Source of the DNA: Mucilaginibacter sp. MD40
GTDB taxonomy: Bacteria; Bacteroidota; Bacteroidia; Sphingobacteriales; Sphingobacteriaceae
DNA length: 64,000 nt
Assembly: GCF_002288635.1 (NCBI RefSeq)
Contig: NZ_NRSW01000001.1
Location: 845,080-909,079 of the forward strand
Direction of reading: 5' to 3'
Shown piece after piece: positions 17,490 to 25,730 of the stretch. The first letter of the stretch is position 1; each line of letters starts with the position of its first letter. The notes beneath the pieces are model-generated. The model was not told the origin of the DNA. It made no database searches and was given only the letters and a program-made list of their open reading frames with translations. Made by a program: the position numbers and the translations under genes.

Positions 17490-17978
17490 ATGGCAACTGA
17501 AAAAGCAATATTGGCAGGCGGATGTTTTTGGGGAGTAGAAGAACTGATACGCCAGCAACCCGGAATTATATCAACAGTAGTGGGTTACACCGGCGGCGAC
17601 GTGCCTAACGCTACTTACCGCAACCATGGTACGCATGCCGAAGGTATTGAAGTAGTTTTTGATCCTGATGTGCTATCGTACCGTAAACTGCTGGAGTATT
17701 TTTTCCAGATACATAACCCCACCACACGCAACCGACAGGGTAACGATGTTGGCACATCATACCGGTCGGCAATATTTTACCTGGACGAGCAGCAGAAAGA
17801 TACAGCGCTTAAACTGATTGAGGAAATGGAAGCATCAGGTAAATGGCCGGGTAAAATTGTTACCGAGGTGGTACCAGCCGGAGATTTCTGGAACGCCGAA
17901 GAAGAGCACCAGGATTACCTGCAAAAACATCCTTATGGCTATACCTGCCACTATGAGCGCCCCGAGTGGACCCTGTAA
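17490..17978 (+). CDS. msrA: Peptide-methionine (S)-S-oxide reductase
   Basis: This 162-residue MsrA repairs oxidised methionine. The catalytic motif [11 protein letters not shown] is at residues 9-19 (nucleophilic Cys in GCFWG). VVGYTGG follows near 31, [23 protein letters not shown] near 75-97, and [12 protein letters not shown] near 136. A Cys close to the C-terminus (YTCHYERP) may act as resolving residue. It stands alone with its own terminator. Confidence 0.95.
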   Translation: MATEKAILAGGCFWGVEELIRQQPGIISTVVGYTGGDVPNATYRNHGTHAEGIEVVFDPDVLSYRKLLEYFFQIHNPTTRNRQGNDVGTSYRSAIFYLDEQQKDTALKLIEEMEASGKWPGKIVTEVVPAGDFWNAEEEHQDYLQKHPYGYTCHYERPEWTL

Positions 17979-17998
17979 CAACTATAATGGAACTAATT

Positions 17999-18027
17999 AA
18001 AGGCTGCGGATATTCGCGGCCTTTTTT
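17999..18027 (+). terminator. Terminator of msrA
   Basis: AAAGGC(T)GCG and CGC(G)GCCTTT form a stem with a T run, 20 bases past the msrA stop. Confidence 0.75.
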
Positions 18028-18058
18028 ATGAAACCTGCTTACCCGCTATATAAAAAGT

Positions 18059-18084
18059 AAAGCTCCTGATGGGCAGGAGCTTTT
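18059..18084 (-). terminator. Terminator for the tRNA-like transcript
   Basis: The stem GCTCCTG/CAGGAGC (18062-18080) has T-rich flanks on both strands. Since msrA already has a terminator at 17999-18027, this one most likely ends the minus-strand transcript carrying the two tRNA-like RNAs. Confidence 0.6.
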
Positions 18085-18118
18085 ACTAACCAATTATAAA
18101 CCTAAATTATGAGAAGAG

Positions 18119-18236
18119 CTGTAGGAGAAGGGGTCGAACCTTCAAGGAGTGGTTATTCTTATTGCTAAGAGTTTCCCATTATTCTCCGCCACCGGGACAA
18201 GGAGGTGTGTCTGCCAAAAATTTCACCATCCTACAG
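18119..18236 (-). ncRNA. tRNA-like RNA, copy A (type II, extended variable arm)
   Basis: The minus strand folds as a tRNA-like molecule. It has an 8-bp acceptor (CTGTAGGA/TCCTACAG) and a D-arm region with GGTG...TTGGCAGA...CACC. The T-arm is normal (GAAGG-TTCGACC-CCTTC). Between D- and T-arms lies about 65 bases instead of the usual 17-base anticodon arm plus 13-20 base variable arm. This part can form CCUCC-loop-GGUGG (loop UUGUCCC, one U-U mismatch). An extended variable arm closes with GGAG/CUCC and UGG/CCA and is capped by UCUUA-GCAA-UAAGA. Copy B at 18291-18403 shares the core exactly and keeps the acceptor pairs by double changes. It is not a standard tRNA; the anticodon, if any, is uncertain. 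Function unknown. Confidence 0.7.
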
Positions 18237-18290
18237 GATAATATTAATTCAAAAGTTAAAATCTAAACTTTAATACTTTATCATTAATAG

Positions 18291-18403
18291 CTGTTGGGGA
18301 AGGGTTCGAACCTTCAAGGAGTGGTTAGCCCGCTTCGGGTTTCCCATGCTCTCCGCCACCGGGACAAGGAGGTGTGTCTGCCAAAAATTTCACCACCCAA
18401 CAG
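18291..18403 (-). ncRNA. tRNA-like RNA, copy B (type II, extended variable arm)
   Basis: This is the upstream member of the pair, 54 bases before copy A on the minus strand. The acceptor CTGTTGGG/CCCAACAG is 8 bp and differs from copy A at two base pairs, both compensated. The T-arm is GAAGG-TTCGAAC-CCTTC. The D-arm and the segment with CTCCTTGTCCCGGTGG are identical to copy A. The terminal helix of the variable arm is a different sequence (CCCG-AAG-CGGG) with the same shape. An 8+5 acceptor/T-arm layout is known for bacterial tRNA-Sec, but the anticodon region does not read TCA. A promoter lies at 18450-18481. Confidence 0.7.
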
Positions 18404-18449
18404 TGTTGTTTTGTTTTAAAGAACAGCCGGCAATGCCAATTGCTTATTA

Positions 18450-18481
18450 CAAAAGTAAGGCCGGCACCTATTTCTTGCAAA
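18450..18481 (-). promoter_or_regulatory. Bacteroidota-type promoter for the tRNA-like pair
   Basis: On the minus strand a TTTG (18478-18481) is followed after 20 bases by TACTTTTG (18450-18457). This matches the TTTG-N19-TAnnTTTG form of Bacteroidota housekeeping promoters within one base of spacing. Transcription would start about 40 bases before copy B. Confidence 0.6.
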
Positions 18482-18554
18482 TATTTCAACAAAATATTTT
18501 TATTTTTAGTTTTATTTTAATTAAACTTGTGTTTAAATAAAGATATTTAAAATT

Positions 18555-19031
18555 ATGCCTCACAGGAAACCTCAAAATTTAGAAATTGATAATCTGGATA
18601 TCCAGATATTGTCTATATTGATGAAGAACGCGACCACCCCCTACACGGAAATCGCGAAAGAATTGATCGTTTCCGGCGGTACCATACACGTGCGCATGAA
18701 AAAACTGGAGGAGATGGGTGTTATTAAGGGTGCCAGCCTGGAAGTAAACCCCCAAAAACTGGGATATGATGTGACCGCTTTTCTGGGCATATTTTTAGAA
18801 AAAGGGTCTCAATACAATGATGCAGTAGCACAATTAAAAAAGATCCCTGAAATTGTTGAGCTGCATTACACCACCGGCAGCTGGAGCATATTCGCTAAAA
18901 TTGTATGCCATGATACCAACCACCTGCGTGAAGTGTTAAACGAGCAGATACAAAGTGTAAAAGGCATACAGCGCACAGAAACATTTATTTCACTCGAAGA
19001 AAGCATTAAACGCCAGATCTCGCTTGATTAA
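18555..19031 (+). CDS. Lrp/AsnC family transcriptional regulator
   Basis: This 158-residue protein has an N-terminal winged HTH (LDIQILSILMKNATTPYTEIAKEL, then TIHVRMKKLEEMGVI, about residues 13-58). A C-terminal RAM (AsnC ligand-binding) domain follows, with TTGSWSIFAKIVC near 114. Lrp-family proteins form octamers and sense amino acids. A small inverted repeat TTAAAC-TTGT-GTTTAA at 18521-18536 in its leader could be an autoregulatory site. Targets unknown. Confidence 0.92.
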   Translation: MPHRKPQNLEIDNLDIQILSILMKNATTPYTEIAKELIVSGGTIHVRMKKLEEMGVIKGASLEVNPQKLGYDVTAFLGIFLEKGSQYNDAVAQLKKIPEIVELHYTTGSWSIFAKIVCHDTNHLREVLNEQIQSVKGIQRTETFISLEESIKRQISLD

Positions 19032-19102
19032 GAGACCGGGGTTTCCTTTATATTCAACAAATGCCATAATCTAAATGCTTATGGCATTTGTTGTTTGGTT
19101 GC

Positions 19103-19759
19103 CTATAGGTCAATCAACAAGCTTTCGCCAAATTTCTGAGAAACGGTTTTCTGCTCTTCTCCGTTTATGCTGATCACCAATGAATTATCGAAGGCTATTT
19201 TTTCTAAGAGTTGTATGCGAGTACCAATGTTAATGCCCAGTTTTTGCAGATATTGTAAAAACTGGCTGGTTGTATCTTTAACGGCTACCACACGGCAATG
19301 GCCACCGGCTTTTACATCGGCAAGGGTGGTAGAGTAGCGCTTAGCCATTTTTCCATTGGCTTTGGGGATAGGGTCGCCATGCGGGTCATATTCCGGAAAG
19401 CCCAGAAACTTATCCAGCCTGTCGGCCAGCGTCGCGTCCTTAATATGCTCCAGCTCCTCGGCAATATCGTGAATCTCATCCCAGTGGTACCCCAGTTTTT
19501 CTAACAGGAACACCTCCCATAAGCGGTGTCGCCTCACAATCAACGTGGCATCCTTTAATCCCGCCGGGGTTAGTTCAACGCCTTTCTTTTTGTCATAAAC
19601 AATCAGTTGCTTATCGGTAAGCTTACGTATCATATCTACTACCGATGCCGGGTTATTCCCTAACGAATCGGCTATAGCGGTGGGCGTTATTTTTTGGCCC
19701 TTATCCTGCCATAGGCGATAAATGCATTTAAGGTAATTCTCTTCTGAAAGGGTATTCAT
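19103..19759 (-). CDS. Metal-dependent transcriptional regulator, DtxR/MntR family
   Basis: This 218-residue protein has an N-terminal winged helix (about 1-65, with TPTAIADSLGNNPASVVDMI). A metal-binding/dimerisation domain follows (about 66-140, HRLWEVFLLEKLGYHWDEIHDIAEELEH), and then a FeoA/SH3-like C-terminal domain (about 150-218). Such regulators repress metal uptake when Mn2+ or Fe2+ is plentiful. The residues HRLWE and DIAEELEH hold the usual metal ligands. It is divergent from a TonB receptor, with a large palindrome between them (19811-19840) that is very probably its operator. Whether the metal is Mn or Fe cannot be told. Confidence 0.92.
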   Translation of the reverse strand: MNTLSEENYLKCIYRLWQDKGQKITPTAIADSLGNNPASVVDMIRKLTDKQLIVYDKKKGVELTPAGLKDATLIVRRHRLWEVFLLEKLGYHWDEIHDIAEELEHIKDATLADRLDKFLGFPEYDPHGDPIPKANGKMAKRYSTTLADVKAGGHCRVVAVKDTTSQFLQYLQKLGINIGTRIQLLEKIAFDNSLVISINGEEQKTVSQKFGESLLIDL

Positions 19760-19810
19760 TACTTATTGTTCTTAGGGCTAATGCAAACATAATAAATAAG
19801 AAACAGTTAT

Positions 19811-19840
19811 AAATAAAATTAGCCAAGACTAATTTTATTT
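19811..19840. promoter_or_regulatory. Probable DtxR/MntR operator
   Basis: AAATAAAATTAG and CTAATTTTATTT are perfect 12-base inverted arms with a six-base spacer (CCAAGA). The core TTAGnC...CTAA resembles DtxR-family boxes. It sits in the 118-base divergent gap between the regulator and the TonB receptor and could control both. Confidence 0.8.
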
Positions 19841-19877
19841 ATTTTACTAATTAAATTTTATTTATACGTTTGTTCAA

Positions 19878-22340
19878 ATGAAAAAACATATTCTCTTTTT
19901 TCAATTACTATTATTTGCTACGATAAGCCGTTCCCAAAGCACAACACTATCCGGGCAGGTGCAATCAGCCGGGGCGCCGTTAGCCTATATAAGCGTTAAT
20001 TTACAGGGCACACGGCACGGAGCCACAACCGATAACAATGGCCGTTACCTTATTACCGGTATAAAACCGGGCACTTATTTAGTCAATTTTATTTGTCTGG
20101 GGTACGCGCCTCAACAAATCAGGCTACAGCTATCAGGCGATACAGTTAAACACGATATAGACCTGAAAAGCTCCGGCTCAAAATTAAATGAGGTAACCAT
20201 TACCGGTGTAACGCGGGCCACACAACTGCGGAGCAACCCTGTGCCTATCGCTGTTTTATCGCGCAAGGATATGGAGCAACATGTTAACAGTAATATTATT
20301 GATGCCATTACCAAAGGCGTACCTGGAGTAACCGCTGTAACAACCGGTCCCAACATCTCCAAGCCTTTTATACGCGGTTTGGGTTACAACAGAGTGCTTA
20401 CCTTATATGATGGCATACGCCAGGAGGGGCAACAATGGGGCGACGAGCACGGGATAGAGATTGACCAATTTGGCATCAACCGCGCCGAAGTCATAAAAGG
20501 CCCGGCAAGCCTGGGCTATGGATCAGACGCCCTGGCAGGCGTAATCAACTTAATACCTTATATACCTAACGGTTCTGACAGACATTTAAGCGGAGATGTT
20601 ACCACAGACTACCATACCAATAATGGCCTTGTGGCTTTATCAACTGGGTTGGCCTACAGGAAAAACGACTGGAAATACGCTTTACGGGCAACAGGCAAAA
20701 ACGCCCACAATTACTATAACAAAGTTGATGGTTATGTATACAACACTGCTTACCAGGAACGCATTATTACCGCAATAGCAAGAGTGGATAAGCCCTGGGG
20801 ATATTCGCAAATGGCCGCCTCGATATATGACAACAAGCAGGAAATACCTGATGGTAGCCGCGATTCGCTAACCCGCCGCTTTACCGTACAAATAACCGAA
20901 GGCAGTAATGACGATATAAAAAAACGGCCGTTAGTCCCTGATGCATGGCTTACTGCGTATAGCATTACCCCACTGCACCAGCATATACAGCATTACCGTA
21001 TCTATCAAAAAACAGAAATAAAAACCAGTGCTGGCGGGGCGTTCAATTTTGCTTTAGGCTGGCAGCAGAGCCTAAGACGCGAGTATAACCACCCCACTCA
21101 ACCCCAGCAGGCCGGCTTAAACGTGGCGCTTAATACCATAAATTATGATCTGAGATACAGCTCTCCGGCTATAAACGGTTGGGAAACTTCTTTTGGCATC
21201 AACGGCTTTTACCAAAACAACGCCAGTAAAGATGCTACCGATTTCCCTATACCCAATTATCGATTATTTGATATAGGTGGTTTCGCGTTTGCAAAAAAGA
21301 CTTTGGGGAAATTTGATATTTCCGGAGGTATGCGTTTTGACATCCGGCATATGAACTGGGCTGATTTTTATATTGGCTCCAACCCGGCTAATGGTTTCGA
21401 AAGAAAAGTAAACGCCGCCTATCCTGATGCCCGGCTTCAATTCCCATCATTCACCCATAATTATCAGGGCGTTTCGGGGAGCTTGGGCCTCACCTATAAT
21501 TTGAGCGAACAACTTCTACTTAAGGCTAACATTGCCCGTGGCTATCGCGCACCAAACATTACCGAAATAGGAAGCAACGGACTGGACCCAGGCGCGCACA
21601 TTGTTTACCTGGGCAATCGCAACTTCGGCCCCGAATTTAATCTCCAGCAGGATATGGGGTTCATTGCTTATTTGAAAGACGTGGACATCATTATCGAACT
21701 GTTTAACAACCAAATCCAAAACTACATTTACCAGTCGCGGCTTGATGACGAAAAAGGAAATCCGGTTGTTATTGTCCCGGGGAATACCACCTATCAGTAT
21801 CAGCAAGCTAAAGCAAGGCTTTATGGCGCGGAGGCTACTATCAATATTCATCCCAAAGCCCTATCGTGGCTGGAGCTGAATAACAGCCTGGCATATGTGG
21901 TGGGCATCAACCGAAACCAGCAACTTGTAAAGCAAAGTGAGGGTGCTGCTAAATATCTTCCCTTTATACCGCCGTTACATTTACAGTCGGGCGTTAAAGT
22001 AAAATTCAAAGAAGGCCGGGGTACGTTTTCTAAGATATGGCTGCATGCAGGCATCGACTATTTTGCGGCGCAAAACCGTTATTATGCGCTAAACGATACT
22101 GAAACGCCAACACCGGGTTACACGCTTGTAAACGCGGGCTTTGGTACAGACATCAGGCGGCGTTCGGGAAAATTGCTTTGCGAGGTTTATATCCAGGCCG
22201 ATAACCTGTTTAACGTGGCCTATCAATCCAACCTTAACCGGTTAAAGTATTTTGAATATTATACGCAATCGCCTAACGGGAAGCTGGGTATTTATAACAT
22301 GGGGCGCAATTTCAGCTTTAAAGTGGTAGTACCGTTTTAA
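19878..22340 (+). CDS. TonB-dependent receptor, probable metal or siderophore uptake
   Basis: This 820-residue outer-membrane receptor has a signal peptide (about 1-20), a carboxypeptidase-regulatory-like domain (about 22-100) and a plug (about 120-235). The plug carries VPIAVLSRKDMEQH, then IRGLGYNRVLTLYDGIRQEGQQWGDEHG, then VIKGPASLGYGSDALAGVIN. A 22-strand barrel ends in an aromatic Phe (KVVVPF). It takes up a ligand across the outer membrane with energy from TonB-ExbBD. The flanking DtxR/MntR gene and the palindrome 38 bases upstream of the ATG point to a metal or metal-chelate substrate. Substrate is inference. Confidence 0.92.
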   Translation: MKKHILFFQLLLFATISRSQSTTLSGQVQSAGAPLAYISVNLQGTRHGATTDNNGRYLITGIKPGTYLVNFICLGYAPQQIRLQLSGDTVKHDIDLKSSGSKLNEVTITGVTRATQLRSNPVPIAVLSRKDMEQHVNSNIIDAITKGVPGVTAVTTGPNISKPFIRGLGYNRVLTLYDGIRQEGQQWGDEHGIEIDQFGINRAEVIKGPASLGYGSDALAGVINLIPYIPNGSDRHLSGDVTTDYHTNNGLVALSTGLAYRKNDWKYALRATGKNAHNYYNKVDGYVYNTAYQERIITAIARVDKPWGYSQMAASIYDNKQEIPDGSRDSLTRRFTVQITEGSNDDIKKRPLVPDAWLTAYSITPLHQHIQHYRIYQKTEIKTSAGGAFNFALGWQQSLRREYNHPTQPQQAGLNVALNTINYDLRYSSPAINGWETSFGINGFYQNNASKDATDFPIPNYRLFDIGGFAFAKKTLGKFDISGGMRFDIRHMNWADFYIGSNPANGFERKVNAAYPDARLQFPSFTHNYQGVSGSLGLTYNLSEQLLLKANIARGYRAPNITEIGSNGLDPGAHIVYLGNRNFGPEFNLQQDMGFIAYLKDVDIIIELFNNQIQNYIYQSRLDDEKGNPVVIVPGNTTYQYQQAKARLYGAEATINIHPKALSWLELNNSLAYVVGINRNQQLVKQSEGAAKYLPFIPPLHLQSGVKVKFKEGRGTFSKIWLHAGIDYFAAQNRYYALNDTETPTPGYTLVNAGFGTDIRRRSGKLLCEVYIQADNLFNVAYQSNLNRLKYFEYYTQSPNGKLGIYNMGRNFSFKVVVPF

Positions 22341-22342
22341 AC

Positions 22343-22576
22343 TTATATCAGTTTGTTTTTTCGTCCAACGGCCAGGTATATGACCGAACCAAAAAACGGG
22401 AAAAATAAAATTACCGCCACCCAGATCAATTTAGTAACAGAATCTTTAAAAGTGGCCCTTAGCGCATCTAACAAGCAAAATAATACCAGCCCGAAATAGA
22501 TGATAAATAATACGAGCGCGGCTTAAAACCAGTTATTGCCGTTACTTTGAGCGATGATAATATTGATTGAAGGCAT
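22343..22576 (-). pseudogene. PLDc_N-like small membrane protein with in-frame stop
   Basis: The minus strand from an ATG at 22576 reads 17 codons (MPSINIIIAQSNGNNWF). A TAA at 22523-22525 interrupts it, and the same frame then continues for 59 codons. That part (LVLFIIYFGLVLFCLLDALR, then WVAVILFFPFFGSVIYLAVGRK) is a good match to the two-helix PLDc_N family. No ATG, GTG or TTG follows the stop early enough to start a normal protein. The simplest reading is a nonsense mutation in a small membrane-protein gene. Family assignment from memory of the helix-2 pattern; moderately sure. Confidence 0.6.
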
Positions 22577-22606
22577 GCTACAACAACATGCCAGATGATG
22601 TAAAGT

Positions 22607-23404
22607 TTACTTTATACTGCGTTTGCGAACAATAAAATACCCGGCAACAAATACCACGGCGGCAACAATAAGGCTCACGTATACATCTTTGGTAAAGATA
22701 TCAATATCCAGATGCGAGGCCGGGCCGTGTTGCTCTTTTATCATACTTTTCATGGCGGCCATGGGGTGCGAGTATGGGAACAGGTAGGCGTAAACCCATC
22801 CATTAGTGGCTAAAATAACACCAACTACCGTGGCCACAAAACCCAGGCCCATGGGCTTCAGGAAATCGGCCCAAAGCAGGCTGAATAAAAACTGTATTGA
22901 CAAAATGCCTAAAGCAGAAAGCAGTAGTTTAAAAAACACCTGTGCCAGTTCTTTCTCCATGTGATATTCATTAAACTTAAGTTCGGGCTTTAGCACACCG
23001 AGGAGGTTACCGAAACCTATGTTTAATAGCGTAAACAAGGCCATGCAAATAAAAAGCAGGAAAAAAGCGTAAAAATATTTAGCGCCATAAACTGTCCACC
23101 TGGATATTGGAAGGCTAAAAAGGGTTTTCCAGGTATCAGCTTTATGCTCTACATTGTTTACCGAATAAGCGACAAAGATGGTGTAAATAGGCAAGAGCAG
23201 AGTGCCCATGCTTCCTAGGCTGATCATGCTAAACTGCACCCAAAGCATCATGGGCTGCATGTTAACAAACTTATCACTCTTGTTATAGATAGCTACAAAT
23301 GCTAAAAGTGTAATGGCCAAAGGCAATATAATGGATCCCCAAAAGCCAAGCGTTTTGCGGGTCTTGTAAAATTCAGACCTGAATGATAGTATAAATCCTT
23401 TCAT
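22607..23404 (-). CDS. ABC transporter permease (ABC-2 type)
   Basis: This protein has about 265 residues and six membrane helices. I start at the ATG at 23404 (MKGFILSFRSEFYKTRKTLGFWG), four bases after the ATPase stop; an upstream ATG at 23473 would overlap the ATPase gene by 65 bases. The first cytoplasmic segment and overall form resemble permeases of bacitracin/lantibiotic-immunity-type exporters (BcrB/LanE). It pairs with the ATPase at 23409-24305. Substrate unknown; such systems often confer resistance to membrane-active peptides. Confidence 0.85.
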   Translation of the reverse strand: MKGFILSFRSEFYKTRKTLGFWGSIILPLAITLLAFVAIYNKSDKFVNMQPMMLWVQFSMISLGSMGTLLLPIYTIFVAYSVNNVEHKADTWKTLFSLPISRWTVYGAKYFYAFFLLFICMALFTLLNIGFGNLLGVLKPELKFNEYHMEKELAQVFFKLLLSALGILSIQFLFSLLWADFLKPMGLGFVATVVGVILATNGWVYAYLFPYSHPMAAMKSMIKEQHGPASHLDIDIFTKDVYVSLIVAAVVFVAGYFIVRKRSIK

Positions 23405-23408
23405 ATAG

Positions 23409-24305
23409 TTAGTTGCTTTTGGTGATATCCAGGAATAACTTTTCCAGATCTTTATGCTGCTTGTTGATACCAAAAACTGTAATACCGTTTTGCACGAGCA
23501 GGTTATTGATATCGCCTATTTGTTGTTTTGATGTGAACGGGACCAGCAGGTGATCCTCTTCTATTTCACCTATGGCAATATGGTGTCTCTTAAGAAGATT
23601 GGCCGCATCTACGCTACTGCTTGTTTCTATGTATATCTGTGGCTGGTTAATGTTCTGCAACTCGCTTATCGTACCCTGGAACATCATTTTACCATGGTTG
23701 ATAATACCTACATGTGTAGCCATCTTCTCTACCTCAGAAAGTAGGTGGCTTGATACAAAAACCGTTTTGCCCTCTTTAACTATGCGCATCATCAGCTCAC
23801 GTATCTCAATAATGCCATTAGGGTCCAGGCCGTTGGTGGGTTCGTCTAGTATTAGCAGCTTGGGGTCATTTAACAAGGCCAATGCAATACCCAGCCGCTG
23901 TTTCATCCCTAAAGAATAGTTCCCGGCTTTTTTGCCCGCCGCAGCCGTAAGCTGTACCAGGTTAAGCATCTCATCAACCCGTTGCTCGCTTACCTGCAAT
24001 AGCATAGCCCTGTTCAATAGGTTTTCTTTGCCGGTAAGGTGGTGGTATATAGCCGGCTGCTCTATAAGCGAGCCTATTTGCTTTAAAATACTGATACGGT
24101 TACTTTGCAGATCCATATCAAAAATACGGATGCTGCCCGCGCTTGGGTTAAGCAGGTTGAGCAGCATTTTTATGGTAGTGGTTTTACCCGCGCCGTTTGG
24201 CCCAAGAAAACCATAAATACTACCTTCAGGCACTTCAAGAGAAATAGATTTTACTACGGCCTGGCTGCCAAAGCTAAACGACAGGCCTTCGGTACGGATT
24301 ACCAT
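23409..24305 (-). CDS. ABC transporter ATP-binding protein (BcrA-like)
   Basis: This 298-residue ATPase has Walker A GPNGAGKTT (about 35-43) and Q-loop EQPAIYHHL. The signature YSLGMKQRLGIALAL is near 134, Walker B LLILDEPTNGLDP near 155, and the H-loop VSSHLLSEVEKM near 190. The C-terminal 80 residues match the extension usual in drug/peptide exporters. It overlaps the small membrane-protein gene by seven bases, and the three genes form one operon. The operon is divergent from a LytTR two-component pair. Confidence 0.93.
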   Translation of the reverse strand: MVIRTEGLSFSFGSQAVVKSISLEVPEGSIYGFLGPNGAGKTTTIKMLLNLLNPSAGSIRIFDMDLQSNRISILKQIGSLIEQPAIYHHLTGKENLLNRAMLLQVSEQRVDEMLNLVQLTAAAGKKAGNYSLGMKQRLGIALALLNDPKLLILDEPTNGLDPNGIIEIRELMMRIVKEGKTVFVSSHLLSEVEKMATHVGIINHGKMMFQGTISELQNINQPQIYIETSSSVDAANLLKRHHIAIGEIEEDHLLVPFTSKQQIGDINNLLVQNGITVFGINKQHKDLEKLFLDITKSN

Positions 24306-24505
24306 AATTTATCGCTTGCAACAGAACAAACGGTTTTAAACACGCTCACGCCTTTTATAAACAGCGATGTTGCTTTTGCTGTGTTGCTATGCAAAGCAGC
24401 TTGTTTATTTTGTTCAAACTGGTAACTAACGCCCATTACAATGGCAAACACTACAGGTGCCAGTAAAAGAATAAAGGGATTGGAGTTTGAAACTAACTTC
24501 TTCAT
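24299..24505 (-). CDS. Small membrane protein at head of ABC operon
   Basis: This 68-residue protein has one hydrophobic segment (PFILLLAPVVFAIVMGVSYQ, about 10-29) and then a soluble tail. It overlaps the ATPase gene by seven bases, so it is read with it. No family recognised. It may be an accessory or leader subunit of the exporter. Confidence 0.6.
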   Translation of the reverse strand: MKKLVSNSNPFILLLAPVVFAIVMGVSYQFEQNKQAALHSNTAKATSLFIKGVSVFKTVCSVASDKLW

Positions 24506-24620
24506 GGTGTTGTTGTGATTGATTTACACAACAAAGGAATAAATATTGATTTACCTGCTAAAATCAATTAGACCAACAGGCAGCAATTGTAGATGAACGC
24601 CTGAAATTATCCACCAACCC

Positions 24621-24650
24621 GTTCATCGGTTTTTTATGCCTGTTCATCGG
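24621..24650. promoter_or_regulatory. Two direct repeats, probable LytTR-regulator binding site
   Basis: GTTCATCGG occurs at 24621-24629 and again at 24642-24650, start-to-start 21 bases. Two 9-base direct repeats separated by 12-13 bases is the known geometry of LytTR boxes. The site lies in the divergent gap between the ABC operon and the LytTR sensor/regulator genes. A third, inverted partial copy (GATGAAC) is near 24592-24598. Confidence 0.65.
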
Positions 24651-24714
24651 CAAAATAATAACCTACATATAATAGGTATCTGTAAAATGATCGCTAAACC
24701 TTACTTTAGTTGCT

Positions 24715-25728
24715 GTGAAAAGAAGCTGGCAGATATTTTGGCATATATTCTCGTGGATATGCGTTATTGCATTCTTTGCATCTATTGCGCGCTACAGCGG
24801 CAAAATGACAACTAAAGCTGTGGCTGTTATTTTTGGCCTTTATGGCATTATCAACATCAGCGTATTTTATGTAAATTATCTATTGCTTATTCCCAAATTT
24901 CTTAACAGAAAACGGTATAAGCTTTTTGTATTATCAATTATTACAACACTTATAGCTTATGGACTGCTTAAATATGGCGTTGGTTTAATCTTTAAGGAAA
25001 TTATCCTGGATAGGATGAAGGGCCAGTCAATAGCTTTTTGGAAATATTTCATCAATACCCTGTTCGTCACACTTATCTTTCTGTTCTTGAGCACGGTGCT
25101 GAAATTTACTATCGACTGGTTTTTGAATGAGCGTGTGCAGCGCGACCTGGAAAACCAGCGGTTAACGGCCGAGCTTTCGTTCCTTAAATCGCAGATCAAC
25201 CCCCACTTCTTGTTTAACTCGCTGAACAGCATCTATTCGCTGGCCTACCAAAAGTCTGATACTACGCCCGAGGCTATCTTAAAGCTTTCGGAAATTATGC
25301 GTTATATGCTTTATGAGTGTAACGACAATAAAGTGGATTTGAGTAAAGAACTACAGTACCTGCAGAATTACATTGATCTGCAAAAAATTCGTTTCGGTAA
25401 TAAGGCTTTCATCAATTTTGAGGTATTAGGAGAGGTGACCAATCAGCAGATCGTACCGCTGCTGCTTATTTCTTTTATCGAGAACGCTTTTAAACACGGC
25501 ATCGCTAATGACGCGCAACATCCTATACAAATGAGAATTAATGTAGAAGGTGGGCGCCTATACTTTTTTATACAAAATAAAAAGCACAGCCATAACCGCG
25601 ATGCCGCCGGCGGGATAGGATTACCTAACGTACGCCGCCGGCTTGATTTATTATATCCGGGTAAATATAACCTTGATATACGCGACGAAACTGATACTTA
25701 CACTTGTCAATTATCTTTAGCTTTATAA
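24715..25728 (+). CDS. Sensor histidine kinase, LytS/YehU type
   Basis: This 337-residue kinase begins at a GTG. Four membrane helices occupy about residues 5-140 and a short coiled linker follows. The His_kinase motif (LKSQINPHFLFNSLNSIYSLAY, about 157-178) holds the phosphorylated His. A C-terminal ATPase has the N-box SFIENAFKHGIAND near 250 and the G-box GGIGLPNVRRRL near 305. It would phosphorylate the LytTR regulator whose ATG follows two bases after its stop. The divergent ABC exporter operon with LytTR-type repeats suggests this pair senses envelope stress or a peptide and controls the exporter. Confidence 0.93.
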   Translation: MKRSWQIFWHIFSWICVIAFFASIARYSGKMTTKAVAVIFGLYGIINISVFYVNYLLLIPKFLNRKRYKLFVLSIITTLIAYGLLKYGVGLIFKEIILDRMKGQSIAFWKYFINTLFVTLIFLFLSTVLKFTIDWFLNERVQRDLENQRLTAELSFLKSQINPHFLFNSLNSIYSLAYQKSDTTPEAILKLSEIMRYMLYECNDNKVDLSKELQYLQNYIDLQKIRFGNKAFINFEVLGEVTNQQIVPLLLISFIENAFKHGIANDAQHPIQMRINVEGGRLYFFIQNKKHSHNRDAAGGIGLPNVRRRLDLLYPGKYNLDIRDETDTYTCQLSLAL

Positions 25729-25730
25729 CC

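Noticed and set aside
18119..18403. Calling the tRNA-like pair ordinary tRNA-Leu, tRNA-Ser or tRNA-Sec genes
   Set aside because: D-arm resembles tRNA-Leu and the 8+5 helix resembles tRNA-Sec, but no Leu, Ser or TCA anticodon can be placed in a proper stem-loop.
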